Shown here piece by piece: positions 24,574 to 34,060 of a DNA stretch of 64,000 bases (positions are counted from its first letter, which is position 1; each line of letters opens with the position of its first letter). Position numbers and translations under genes: made by a program. The stretch is from NCBI RefSeq assembly GCF_000708595.2, contig NZ_JARP01000001.1, positions 620,001-684,000 on the forward strand, written 5' to 3'. The DNA is from Flavobacterium sp. KJJ. Lineage in GTDB: Bacteria > Bacteroidota > Bacteroidia > Flavobacteriales > Flavobacteriaceae. A model generated the notes under the pieces. It ran no database searches. It was not told the DNA's origin and worked only from the letters and a program-made list of their open reading frames with translations.

Positions 24574-26667
24574 ATGAGTAAAGCAATATATATAGCCACA
24601 AGCGATCAGAACAGCGGTAAATCAATTATTACACTCGGTTTGATGAGTATTTTGATTGGTAAAACTGCTAAAGTAGGCTATTTTAGGCCTATAATTGAAG
24701 ATTTTATAGATGGAGAACAAGACAATCATATTGAAACAGTTTTGTCCTATTTTAACCTTGATATTAAGTTTGAAGATGCCTATGCAATTACAAAAGGCAA
24801 ATTAATCAAAAAGAAAAATAAAGGAAAAATAGGAGAGGTTTTAGACCTTATTATTGAAAAATATAAAAAACTGGAAGAGCGTTTTGATTTTGTTCTAGTT
24901 GAAGGAACGAGTTTTACTGGAGAAGGAACTTCAATAGAACTAGATTTGAATGTTTTAATCGCAAAAAACCTCGGAATTCCCACGATAATTATTGGTTCAG
25001 GAATTGGAAAAACCTTAGAAGAATTAGTAGACAGTCTTTATTTGGTTTATGATTCATTTAAAGTAAAAGATGTTGAAGTTTTATCTGTTTTTGCTAATAA
25101 GGTACAGCCAGAAAATTTAGAATTAGTTACTAAAAGCCTTCAAAAAAGTTTACCATCTAATGTATTGATAAATACAATTCCGCTGATTTCGAGTTTAAAT
25201 AACCCAACAATGCAGGAAATTGTAAATGAATTAGATGCGAAAGTTTTGTTTGGAGAAAATTATTTAAATAATGAAATTGGCCACTTTAGTGTCGGCGCCA
25301 TGCAATTGCATAATTACTTGGTTCATTTGCATGATAATGCTTTGGTTATTACGCCTGGAGATCGTTCGGATATTATATTAGGCGCTTTGCAAGCCAATGA
25401 ATCCGTTAATTATCCAACCATTTCTGGAATTATTCTAACTGGAAATATTGTTCCTGAAGAAAGCATTTTAAAGCTCATCGAAGGACTTTCAGCCATCGTT
25501 CCTATTATTGCGGTTGATGGAGGAACGTATCACATTACCAACAGAATTGGAGCTATTAGATCTGAAATTTATGCCAACAATACACATAAGATTGAAACCT
25601 CAATTACAACCTTCGAAAAATACGTTGATAATGATGCTTTATCAGAAAGATTAATCACTTTTGAAGCAGAAGGCATGACACCAAAAATGTTTCAATACAA
25701 CATGGTTAAAAGAGCAAGACAACATCGTAAACATATCGTTTTGCCAGAAGGAAATGACGAAAGAATTATTATCGCAGCTTCACGATTATTGGCTATGGAT
25801 GTAGTTGATATTTCAATAATTGGCGATAAAAAACAAATTGAAAGTAAAGTTGCAGAACTTGGAATTTCTTTTGACTTTTCGAAAGTAAATATCATAAATC
25901 CAATTGAATCTGAACTTTATGAAGATTATGCCAATACCTATTATGAGCTTCGAAAAGCAAAAAACGTAAGTATTACAATGGCAAGAGATTTGATGGAAGA
26001 TGTTTCATATTTCGGAACAATGATGGTCTATAAAGGCCATGCTGACGGAATGGTTTCTGGAGCGGCACACACAACACAGCATACGATTTTACCGGCTTTG
26101 CAATTCATTAAAACCAAGCCCAATTCATCTGTAGTTTCTTCTGTTTTCTTTATGTGTCTAGAAGATCGAGTTTCGGTTTTTGGCGATTGTGCTATTAATC
26201 CAAATCCAACTGCTGAACAATTGGCAGAAATTGCGATTTCATCGGCAGAATCAAGTGCTGCTTTCGGAATTGAACCAAAAATTGCAATGCTTTCGTATTC
26301 TTCTGGCGCGTCAGGAAAAGGAGATGAAGTAGATAAAGTAAGAACTGCGACCGAAATTGTAAAACGAAAACGTCCAGACTTAAAAATTGAAGGACCAATT
26401 CAGTACGACGCAGCAGTCGATCGCGCTGTGGGTAAAAGCAAAATGCCAGATTCTGAAGTAGCAGGGCAGGCGAGTGTGCTTATTTTTCCTGATTTGAACA
26501 CCGGAAACAACACTTACAAAGCTGTCCAAAGAGAAACCGGAGCTCTTGCAATCGGACCAATGCTGCAAGGTTTAAATAAGCCTGTAAACGATTTAAGCCG
26601 TGGATGTACAGTTGACGATATTATAAATACGGTCGTAATTACAGCGATTCAGGCGCAAGGATTGTAA
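24574..26667 (+). CDS. pta: Phosphate acetyltransferase, long form
   Basis: It interconverts acetyl-CoA and acetyl phosphate, in the Pta-AckA acetate pathway. The 697-residue length matches the long class. An N-terminal dethiobiotin-synthetase-like P-loop domain (about 1-200, TSDQNSGKSIITLGLMS) is followed by a DRTGG domain (about 215-330) and the catalytic PTA_PTB domain (about 370-697), with PEGNDERIIIAASRLL and LNTGNNTYKAVQRETGA. The gene ends 92 bp before ackA, as expected for the pair, with an octamer-repeat spacer between. Confidence 0.95.
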   Translation: MSKAIYIATSDQNSGKSIITLGLMSILIGKTAKVGYFRPIIEDFIDGEQDNHIETVLSYFNLDIKFEDAYAITKGKLIKKKNKGKIGEVLDLIIEKYKKLEERFDFVLVEGTSFTGEGTSIELDLNVLIAKNLGIPTIIIGSGIGKTLEELVDSLYLVYDSFKVKDVEVLSVFANKVQPENLELVTKSLQKSLPSNVLINTIPLISSLNNPTMQEIVNELDAKVLFGENYLNNEIGHFSVGAMQLHNYLVHLHDNALVITPGDRSDIILGALQANESVNYPTISGIILTGNIVPEESILKLIEGLSAIVPIIAVDGGTYHITNRIGAIRSEIYANNTHKIETSITTFEKYVDNDALSERLITFEAEGMTPKMFQYNMVKRARQHRKHIVLPEGNDERIIIAASRLLAMDVVDISIIGDKKQIESKVAELGISFDFSKVNIINPIESELYEDYANTYYELRKAKNVSITMARDLMEDVSYFGTMMVYKGHADGMVSGAAHTTQHTILPALQFIKTKPNSSVVSSVFFMCLEDRVSVFGDCAINPNPTAEQLAEIAISSAESSAAFGIEPKIAMLSYSSGASGKGDEVDKVRTATEIVKRKRPDLKIEGPIQYDAAVDRAVGKSKMPDSEVAGQASVLIFPDLNTGNNTYKAVQRETGALAIGPMLQGLNKPVNDLSRGCTVDDIINTVVITAIQAQGL

Positions 26668-26719
26668 TCAATTAAAAATCTGGAATTAAAAATTAAAAAT
26701 TTGAGTATCAGTACTAATA

Positions 26720-26759
26720 CTTATGAACTTAGATACTCAGTACCTTAGCAACTTAAGAA
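26720..26759. repeat. Octamer array ending at the ackA start codon
   Basis: CTTATGAA, CTTAGATA, CTCAGTAC, CTTAGCAA and CTTAAGAA run at exact 8-bp pitch, the last base directly before the ackA ATG at 26760. The array takes the place where a leader with a ribosome site would lie. Less regular units extend left to about 26704. Confidence 0.85.
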
Positions 26760-27944
26760 ATGAAAATATTAATTATAAACTCAGGAAGTTCTTCAATAAA
26801 ATATCAATTAATGGTTATGCCTGAAAACAAGGTTATTTGTTCAGGAATGATCGATAGAATTGGTTTAGAAATTTCGAATATTACTTTTAAGACCGCATCA
26901 AATTCGGTAGAAGAATTACTTCCAATTCCCAATCACAAAGTAGGTTTGCAAAAAGTAGCCGAAATGCTGTTAGATTCAGAAAAAGGAGTTATAAAATCGA
27001 CTTCAGAAATTTCGGCTGTAGGTCATCGCGTCGTTCATGGCGGAAGCGATTTTACGGATACCGTTAAAATTGATGAAAAAGTAAAATTGAAAATCAAACA
27101 GCTTTTTGAATTAGCGCCATTGCATAATCCTGCAAATTTAGAAGGAATAAATGTGGCTGAAGAAATTTTTGATTCGGCAGAGCAAATTGCTGTTTTTGAT
27201 ACCGCTTTTCATCAAACCATGCCAGAAACGGCATTTAGATATGCAATTCCGAATTACCTTTTAACAGAAAATAAAGTCCGCGTTTATGGTTTTCATGGAA
27301 CAAGTCATAAATATGTTTCTGAAAAAGCTATTGATTTTTTAGATAAGAATTCTAAAATAATAACCATTCATTTAGGCAACGGTTGCAGTATGGCAGCTAT
27401 TAAAGACGGAAAATGTATCGATACATCGATGGGTTTTTCACCGTCAAATGGATTAATAATGGGAACTCGTGCCGGAGATATTGATCAGTCTGTAATTTTT
27501 TATCTGATAAAAAATTTAAATTATACTGCAGATGAAGTAAATGCAATTTTGCTAAAACAAAGCGGTATGCTTGGCCTTACAGGATATAGTGATTTGAGAG
27601 ATATCGAATCTGAAGCAGAAAAAGGAAATAAAGATTGTCAGTTAGCATTATTGATGAATGCTTACAGAATTAAGAAAACAATTGGTTCTTATACTGCTGC
27701 ATTAAATGGTCTAGATGCGATTATTTTTACAGCAGGAATTGGAGAAAACTCATCATATATGCGCAAACTTGTTTGTACTGATATGGAATATTTCGGAATT
27801 GAATTAGACGAGGAAAAAAATCAAATTCGTTCTAAATCAATTAGAGAAATCAGTAAGCCAAATTCAAAAGCAAAAGTTTTAGTGGTTCCAACTGATGAAG
27901 AGTATGAAATTGCAAATCAGGTTTATCACTTGCTGGAAAATTAA
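26760..27944 (+). CDS. ackA: Acetate kinase
   Basis: It converts acetyl phosphate and ADP to acetate and ATP (reversibly). The 394-residue protein starts MKILIINSGSSSIKYQLM, the typical N-terminus. It has the catalytic stretches VGHRVVHGG (about 88-96), FDTAFHQTMP, YGFHGTSHKYVS (about 175-187), HLGNGCSM and FTAGIGENSS. The start codon sits immediately after an octamer array. The paired pta lies upstream, so the two probably share a transcript. Confidence 0.96.
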   Translation: MKILIINSGSSSIKYQLMVMPENKVICSGMIDRIGLEISNITFKTASNSVEELLPIPNHKVGLQKVAEMLLDSEKGVIKSTSEISAVGHRVVHGGSDFTDTVKIDEKVKLKIKQLFELAPLHNPANLEGINVAEEIFDSAEQIAVFDTAFHQTMPETAFRYAIPNYLLTENKVRVYGFHGTSHKYVSEKAIDFLDKNSKIITIHLGNGCSMAAIKDGKCIDTSMGFSPSNGLIMGTRAGDIDQSVIFYLIKNLNYTADEVNAILLKQSGMLGLTGYSDLRDIESEAEKGNKDCQLALLMNAYRIKKTIGSYTAALNGLDAIIFTAGIGENSSYMRKLVCTDMEYFGIELDEEKNQIRSKSIREISKPNSKAKVLVVPTDEEYEIANQVYHLLEN

Positions 27945-27967
27945 AAAATCAGATTTTAATTATAAGA

Positions 27968-27993
27968 AGGCTTCTCATATGAGAAGCTTTTTT
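27968..27993 (+). terminator. Terminator of ackA
   Basis: GCTTCTCATATGAGAAGC (27970-27987) is a perfect palindrome followed by a T-run. It lies 25 bp after the ackA stop codon and separates the pta-ackA pair from the PUL regulator. Confidence 0.85.
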
Positions 27994-28020
27994 ACTTCTA
28001 AAAAATTAAATATTTGTCAG

Positions 28021-28028
28021 TATCTTTG
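28021..28028 (+). promoter_or_regulatory. Candidate -7 box of the PUL regulator
   Basis: TATCTTTG is a perfect TAnnTTTG. It lies 18 bp before the TTG at 28047 that is proposed as the start codon. No clear -33 TTG was found at standard spacing, so support is one-sided. Confidence 0.45.
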
Positions 28029-28046
28029 ACTATAAATCTCAATATC

Positions 28047-30791
28047 TTGAAATCGATACTTTTAAAAACATTATTCTTCTTTTTCATTGCTTTTCAAGCT
28101 CAGGCACAAGAATTACTTCCTTTCGTAGAAAATTATAATAAATCAGATTACCAGGGCGACAATCAAATTTGGAATGTTGTTCAGGGAAATGATTATGCTA
28201 TGTACTTTGCAAACAATCACTATCTATTACGTTATGATGGCGTGATTTGGGAAAAATACACATTGCCTAATAAAACAATTATCCGTTCGATTTTAGTTGA
28301 AGGCAATAGAATTTATTCTGGTTCCTATAAAGAGTTTGGCTATTGGTATAGAAAAGAGGGTAAAATGGAGTACGTCTCCATTACCAAAAATCTTCGCTTA
28401 TTTGATGAAAAGGATAATGAAGAAATCTGGAAAATTTTCAGATTTAATGGTTCTTTATATTTTCAATCCTTTAATGATGTCTTTATTTACGATGGAAAAC
28501 ATGTCCAAAAAATTAAATTTCCATTTTTAATATCATACTGTTTTGTCGTAGATAATAATCTTTATGTGGCTTCTGTAGAGAAAGGAGTGTACAGAATGAA
28601 TGGATCAAAAATTGCGAATCCGAAAGGCTGGAATATTTTAAAAAATACTGTTGTTCATGCTATTGAAAAATACAAGGGGAAGACTTATATTTTTACTCAA
28701 AAAAAAGGAATTTTTATCGTTGAGCATACCGGTTTAAAACCTTGGAATAATCCATTAAATGAAACTTTAAAGTCTAATGGAATTAATATTGCAAAATTTA
28801 TCAAAAACAACAAACTTGTTGTAGGTACTGGAAATAAAGGTGTTTTTATATACGATTTTAATACCAATACCTTTAAAAATATAGATCGAAACAATGTTTT
28901 AATGAACAACTCAGTTTTGAGTATTGGTTTTGATAAAGAAGAAGATTTATGGCTTGGGCTTGACAACGGAATTGCCCATGTTGAAATCAATTCTCCAATT
29001 TCATTTTTTTATGATAATTCGGGGATCTTAGGTTCTGTTTATTCTGTTGCAACAACTAGTAAAGGCTATTTGATAGCTTCTAATCATGGTATTTTCGAAT
29101 TTGATTCTGGTAATTTTAAAATGTTGCCAAACACTCAAGGGCAGGGTTGGAATATTACTAAAATTGGAAACAAATATATTATAGGTCATAATGATGGGAC
29201 TTTTTGTTACGAAAATGGAGCATTAACAAAAATAAATAATGTCAGTGGAGGCTGGAATTTATCTAAAAGTACTATTAATGATACTTATTTTCAATCAACT
29301 TATAGTGGTATTTTAGTATATAATGATCTTTTAAAACTTACAGAAAACACGAAAATTAATGATCTTTCAAAACCTATAAAGTATGTAGCTCAAAACAAAA
29401 AAAATGAGATTTGGGCTGCTGACAATTATCGAGGCCTATATAGAGTTTTCTTTGATGATAATTTCAAAACCAAAAAAGTCGAAAATATTACACAGCAAAG
29501 TAAAATCAAAAATGATTTTGGAGTTAAGATTTTTGAATTTAGAAATGAGATACTTTTTCTAATTAATAATGTGTGGTATACTTTCAATTCTATTTCTAAT
29601 AAATTAGAAGAAAATGAATTGTTTAATACTAATTTCAAAAATATTTCTGACGTAGTAGCGATTGATGAAGATCATTTTATTGTACTTCAAGATGGTATTT
29701 TGTATCATATATATTCCCATAATAACAAATTTGTATGGAATATTATTCAGGAGAAATATTATAAGGGAAAATTGATTAATGAAAACTTAAGAATTTTTAG
29801 AAGTCAGAACCATTATTTGATGAATCTCGATGACGGCTTTATTTCGCTTCAGCTGGGATATGAAAACAAACAAAATAAAGGTGTAAAGGTAGAAGCTTAT
29901 AATGGTAAAGAATTACTTCCCAATGATGGGAAAATTAAACACAATACAGAACTTCGAATCAATGTAATATCTGGAATTTACGGAGCCAGTAAACCAAATT
30001 TATTTTATCAGATTAATAAAGGAAACAATTTTATTCCGATTTCAAATGGCGCAATAGTTTTAAATAATTTAAGTAGCGGTTCCCATTCAATTGTAATTTT
30101 TAAGCACGATGGTGCAAATTACGATAAAGTTTCAGCTTTTGACTTTAGAGTTGCTCAGCCATGGTATTTTTCTTTTTGGATGATTTTGCTTTATTTATTA
30201 ATAATTGGAGCAGTGTTGTTTTTTTATTATAAATGGAATAAACTCCGCTATACTCAAAAGTTAAAATTACAAGCCGAAGAGCTAAAACATCAGCGTGAAA
30301 TTCTGGAGATGGAATTAAAAGCCGAGAACGAATTAAATATTCAGGAATATGAAAAGCATATTTTAGAACTTGATTTGCAAACCAAATCCTCTGAAGTAGC
30401 CGGAAAATCTTTATCAATTGCGAAACAAAGCGAGATGATTGATAACATTCAGCATATTTTGGATTCTGAAAAAGATTTTAATAAGCTTAAAAGTGAAATT
30501 AAAAAGGCAATCAAAATAAATGAAGTTAACAAACACGAATGGGAAATATTCGAGACCAATCTAAATCAAATTCACAATGAGTTTATTATTAGTCTCTCTA
30601 AGAAATTTCCAAATCTAACTCCAAAAGATATAAAACTCTGTGTTTATCTTAAAATGAATCTTTCTTCGAAGGAAATTGCACCAATGATGAACATCTCTTT
30701 TAGAGGGGTAGAATTACACAGATACCGACTTAGAAAGAAACTTAATCTCTCTCAGGAGGATAATCTCTCCAAATTTTTATTAACTGTGTAA
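28047..30791 (+). CDS. One-component transmembrane regulator: propeller, Y_Y_Y, LuxR-type HTH
   Basis: Probable sensor-regulator of the adjoining polysaccharide locus. A signal peptide (LFFFFIAFQAQAQ) leads into a long periplasmic region with propeller-type repeats (about 20-590) and a Y_Y_Y-like domain (about 600-695). One membrane helix (about 706-728) and a coiled coil (about 735-790) follow, then a C-terminal LuxR-type HTH (about 857-914, NLSSKEIAPMMNISFRGVELHRYRLRKKLNL). No histidine kinase or receiver domain is present. No ATG precedes the signal peptide: the candidate starts are TTG at 28014, 28026 or 28047. The last fits a normal signal peptide and the -7 box at 28021. The protein would have 914 residues. 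Confidence 0.85.
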   Translation: MKSILLKTLFFFFIAFQAQAQELLPFVENYNKSDYQGDNQIWNVVQGNDYAMYFANNHYLLRYDGVIWEKYTLPNKTIIRSILVEGNRIYSGSYKEFGYWYRKEGKMEYVSITKNLRLFDEKDNEEIWKIFRFNGSLYFQSFNDVFIYDGKHVQKIKFPFLISYCFVVDNNLYVASVEKGVYRMNGSKIANPKGWNILKNTVVHAIEKYKGKTYIFTQKKGIFIVEHTGLKPWNNPLNETLKSNGINIAKFIKNNKLVVGTGNKGVFIYDFNTNTFKNIDRNNVLMNNSVLSIGFDKEEDLWLGLDNGIAHVEINSPISFFYDNSGILGSVYSVATTSKGYLIASNHGIFEFDSGNFKMLPNTQGQGWNITKIGNKYIIGHNDGTFCYENGALTKINNVSGGWNLSKSTINDTYFQSTYSGILVYNDLLKLTENTKINDLSKPIKYVAQNKKNEIWAADNYRGLYRVFFDDNFKTKKVENITQQSKIKNDFGVKIFEFRNEILFLINNVWYTFNSISNKLEENELFNTNFKNISDVVAIDEDHFIVLQDGILYHIYSHNNKFVWNIIQEKYYKGKLINENLRIFRSQNHYLMNLDDGFISLQLGYENKQNKGVKVEAYNGKELLPNDGKIKHNTELRINVISGIYGASKPNLFYQINKGNNFIPISNGAIVLNNLSSGSHSIVIFKHDGANYDKVSAFDFRVAQPWYFSFWMILLYLLIIGAVLFFYYKWNKLRYTQKLKLQAEELKHQREILEMELKAENELNIQEYEKHILELDLQTKSSEVAGKSLSIAKQSEMIDNIQHILDSEKDFNKLKSEIKKAIKINEVNKHEWEIFETNLNQIHNEFIISLSKKFPNLTPKDIKLCVYLKMNLSSKEIAPMMNISFRGVELHRYRLRKKLNLSQEDNLSKFLLTV

Positions 30792-30852
30792 GATTTGGAT
30801 TTGTTTTTTGAGGATATTATATTTTTGTATATCATTTTTTATATAATTCCAA

Positions 30853-30984
30853 TACATCATTACTACATCATAAGGTTATGTTAATAAAATAAATTTAACA
30901 TTTAAATGTTTGATTTTTAGTACTATATATTTATGTTTTAACATAATGATGTAGCTATGTAGTAGTGCTATTTGATGTACTACA
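30853..30984 (+). promoter_or_regulatory. TACATCA/TGATGTA operator-like array upstream of susC
   Basis: TACATCAT occurs at 30853-30860 and 30864-30871, 11 bp apart, and the inverted form TGATGTA at 30947-30953 and 30973-30979. ATGTAGTA (30957-30964) and GATGTACTACA (30974-30984) are related words. The last overlaps the proposed -33 region of susC. These are good candidates for binding sites of the regulator encoded just upstream. Confidence 0.5.
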
Positions 30985-31005
30985 ACGTTGTAATTGTTTA
31001 ATTTG
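30971..31005 (+). promoter_or_regulatory. Candidate susC promoter
   Basis: A TTTG at 30971-30974 and a TTAATTTG (7 of 8 to TAnnTTTG) at 30998-31005 are 23 bp apart. The susC ATG at 31036 lies 30 bp downstream. The operator-like word GATGTACTACA overlaps the -33 element, as expected for an activated or repressed promoter. Confidence 0.45.
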
Positions 31006-31035
31006 GCTCTACTAACTTAAACGATTACGAACTGT

Positions 31036-34000
31036 ATGAAAAATTTTATTTTTAGCTTTTTAGCGCTCTTGCTGCTTCCAGCTTATATGTCTGGACAAGC
31101 AATTAAAGGAAAAGTAGTAGACAGCAGCGGAATGGGAATTCCGGGAGCAGTAATAAGTGCTTCTAATTCTAGAACATCTGCTGATGCTGATTTCGACGGA
31201 AATTTTACAATTACCGCTAAAGAAGGTGAGATTTTAAAGATCTCAATGCTAGGTTTTGATCCCGTTTCTGTACCAGCAACTATAGCTCCAATGACAATCA
31301 CTATGAAAGAATCAGGTGATACTGCTTTAAAAGAAGTAGTTGTTATTGGATATGGAACAAGAAAGAAAATTGATAATACTTCGGCGATTACCTCTATAAA
31401 GGCTGAAGATATTACCAAAACAAAAGTTTTGAATGCATCTCAGGCCATTCAAGGTAAAGCTGCTGGTGTTCAGGTTATTTCATCAGATTTGCCAGGAAGT
31501 ACACCTTCTGTTGTGATTAGAGGTTTGGGTACTGCATTAGGAGGAAGATCTCCTCTATATATTGTAGACGGAATGCCAACGGAAAATATCAATAATATTA
31601 ATACTAATGATATTACTTCGTATGAAATTCTTAAAGATGCTTCTTCTTTAGCTATTTACGGTACAAGAGCGGCAAATGGAGTTATCATTATTACTACCAA
31701 AAAAGGTAAAGGAGATAAGGTAACTGTAGAAGTTGAGAGTTTTGCCGGTTTTAGACAGCCTTTGAAAAAAGTAAAAATGGCAAATGGAAATCAATATGCT
31801 GCGTATTCTAATGCTGCATTAGGAACAAATACTTTTGCTGCAAATCAGCCAGTTAATACAGATTGGTTCGACGAAATTACGAGAACAGGATCTTATACAC
31901 AAAACAACGTTTCTGTTTCTGGAGCTTCAGAAAACATTAAATACTTTTTCAGTGCAGGAAATTACGAAGAAAAAGCAGTTTTGAACGGATTAAACTACGG
32001 ACGTACAAGCTTTAGAAATAACAATGAATATAAAATTTCTAAAAGAGTTACTTTAAATCAGAACTTTAGTTTTACTTCAGCAAATTCAGCTCCAAAACCA
32101 TTAGGTGCTTTTACTAATGCTTACAAACAATCTCCAATTGTACCAGTTTATTTCCCGAATGGGCAATACGGTGTTTCTTTTGTAGATGCAAATGGAGTTG
32201 CAAATACTAGCGGTTCTTCATTTAATAATGTTGGAAATCCAGTTGCACAATTAAACTTTTATGATGAGCAGCAAAGAAGTGTTACGCTTCAAGGTGGCTT
32301 AAAATTAGACTATGAAATTATTGATGGTTTAAAGTTTACTTCACAATTTAATGGAGAGTACTATTCATGGAAACAGTACAACTACGAAGACAGTAAAAAT
32401 ATTTGGTTAGCAGCAGATCCTACGCGTGTTGAAGCAAATTATCCTGCTACTAACAACATTAATTTGCTGACAAAAGGAAGAGAACAATATTTTAACTGGA
32501 ACCTTTCTAACTACTTAACTTACAACAAAGTTTTCTCAAACATTCATGATATTGAATTAACTGCAGGTATGGAAGCTTCTGTAAAAGGACCAAGAGAAAA
32601 ATTGACTATTGCTAGAAAAAATGTTAATCCAAATTCTAACTATTGGGCTTTAAATGATACTAATCTGGGTCACGGCGTTGATTATGTAGGAACTGTAACA
32701 AGCTTATATGATGTAGTTTTTAACGAAAGCAGATTAGCTTCCTATTTTGGTCGTTTCCAGTATAAATTAATGGACAGGTATTTATTAACGGGTACTGTTA
32801 GACGTGACGGATCTTCAAATTTCGCAAAAGATTACCGTTGGGGAACTTTTCCATCTTTTGGTATCGGATGGATTATGACAAAAGAAAGTTTCTTGTCTGA
32901 TATTAAAGGAGTTGATTTAATTAAATTAAGAGGTAGCTGGGGTAAATTAGGAAATCAAAATGTTCCTTTAAATAATCAAGCGTATGCTTCTGGATTGAAT
33001 AGTTATTTAGGCGGTTCAATTTTATATGAAGGAACTACTATTTCATCTCAAATTGACCCAAGCCTATCTTGGGAAATTACAGAAGAAACTTCTGCTGGTG
33101 TTGATTTCGAATTTTTAAATAGCAGATTAAAAGGATCTTTTGATGTTTATGATAAAAATACAAGCAATGTAATTTTAAATACTAAACCTTATGTAACTTC
33201 TGGTATTACGTTGGCAACTCCTGCACACGTTGGTGAAGTTTCAAACAAAGGTTACGAAATTGCTTTACGTTGGGATGACAAAATATCAGATAACTTAAGC
33301 TACTGGGTTGGAGGAAACTTCTCTAGCAATAAAAATGAGCTTGCTGGCTTAAAAGATTTTGATATTTCACCAGTTATTGGAGGAAATTTAGGAAATGGCC
33401 AAAACACAAAATTATTAGATAAAACTTCAATTGGTCAGCCTTTAGGTAGTTTTTACTTATATGAATATGCCGGAATCGATGCTGCAAACGGTAAAATGTT
33501 ATATTACAATGCAGCAGGAGCAAAAGTTACTCAAGATGCTTTAGACGCTAATAAAGACAGAAAATATGTTGGTTCAATTTTACCTAAAAACAATTATGGA
33601 GTAACATTAGGATTAAACTATAAAAACTTTGATTTATCTGTTGACGGATATGGAACCAGCGGAGCTAAAGTTTATAATGGTAAAAAAGCACAACGTTTTA
33701 CTGGTGAAAATATTGAGGCATCTCTAGCAAATGATTATTGGACAGCTTCTAATACAAATGCATCAAATCCAGCACCATTCAATCAAGTGCCAGTTGCTTC
33801 TACTTATTATATGGAGTCAGGTGATTTCTTCAGAATCAACAACATTACTTTAGGATACAAACTTCCGATTACAGGTAATTTTATTGAGTCTTGCAGATTG
33901 TATGTAAATGCAATTAATCCATTTATAACACAAAAGTACTCTGGTTTCTCTCCAGAATTAAATGGTGATGGTAATCCTTACGGAACTCAAGGAGTTGAGC

Positions 34001-34056
34001 TTGATGCTTACCCTACATTAAGATCTTTCGTTATTGGTGCTAATTTAAAATTTTAA
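31036..34056 (+). CDS. SusC-family TonB-dependent outer-membrane receptor
   Basis: SusC proteins form the outer-membrane channel that imports oligosaccharides using TonB energy. The 1006-residue protein has a signal peptide (about 1-21), a carboxypeptidase-like regulatory domain (about 22-100, GKVVDSSGMGIPGA), a TonB-box-like region, and a plug (VIGYGTRKKIDNTSAI, SAIQGKAAGV-type segment and the family signature YIVDGMP). A 22-strand barrel closes it. It ends 4 bp before susD, as in other SusC/D pairs. An operator array and a -7 box precede it. Confidence 0.95.
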   Translation: MKNFIFSFLALLLLPAYMSGQAIKGKVVDSSGMGIPGAVISASNSRTSADADFDGNFTITAKEGEILKISMLGFDPVSVPATIAPMTITMKESGDTALKEVVVIGYGTRKKIDNTSAITSIKAEDITKTKVLNASQAIQGKAAGVQVISSDLPGSTPSVVIRGLGTALGGRSPLYIVDGMPTENINNINTNDITSYEILKDASSLAIYGTRAANGVIIITTKKGKGDKVTVEVESFAGFRQPLKKVKMANGNQYAAYSNAALGTNTFAANQPVNTDWFDEITRTGSYTQNNVSVSGASENIKYFFSAGNYEEKAVLNGLNYGRTSFRNNNEYKISKRVTLNQNFSFTSANSAPKPLGAFTNAYKQSPIVPVYFPNGQYGVSFVDANGVANTSGSSFNNVGNPVAQLNFYDEQQRSVTLQGGLKLDYEIIDGLKFTSQFNGEYYSWKQYNYEDSKNIWLAADPTRVEANYPATNNINLLTKGREQYFNWNLSNYLTYNKVFSNIHDIELTAGMEASVKGPREKLTIARKNVNPNSNYWALNDTNLGHGVDYVGTVTSLYDVVFNESRLASYFGRFQYKLMDRYLLTGTVRRDGSSNFAKDYRWGTFPSFGIGWIMTKESFLSDIKGVDLIKLRGSWGKLGNQNVPLNNQAYASGLNSYLGGSILYEGTTISSQIDPSLSWEITEETSAGVDFEFLNSRLKGSFDVYDKNTSNVILNTKPYVTSGITLATPAHVGEVSNKGYEIALRWDDKISDNLSYWVGGNFSSNKNELAGLKDFDISPVIGGNLGNGQNTKLLDKTSIGQPLGSFYLYEYAGIDAANGKMLYYNAAGAKVTQDALDANKDRKYVGSILPKNNYGVTLGLNYKNFDLSVDGYGTSGAKVYNGKKAQRFTGENIEASLANDYWTASNTNASNPAPFNQVPVASTYYMESGDFFRINNITLGYKLPITGNFIESCRLYVNAINPFITQKYSGFSPELNGDGNPYGTQGVELDAYPTLRSFVIGANLKF

Positions 34057-34060
34057 TATT

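Noticed and set aside
30792..31035. Long terminator after the PUL regulator
   Set aside because: No hairpin with T-run was found; the spacer holds operator-like words instead.
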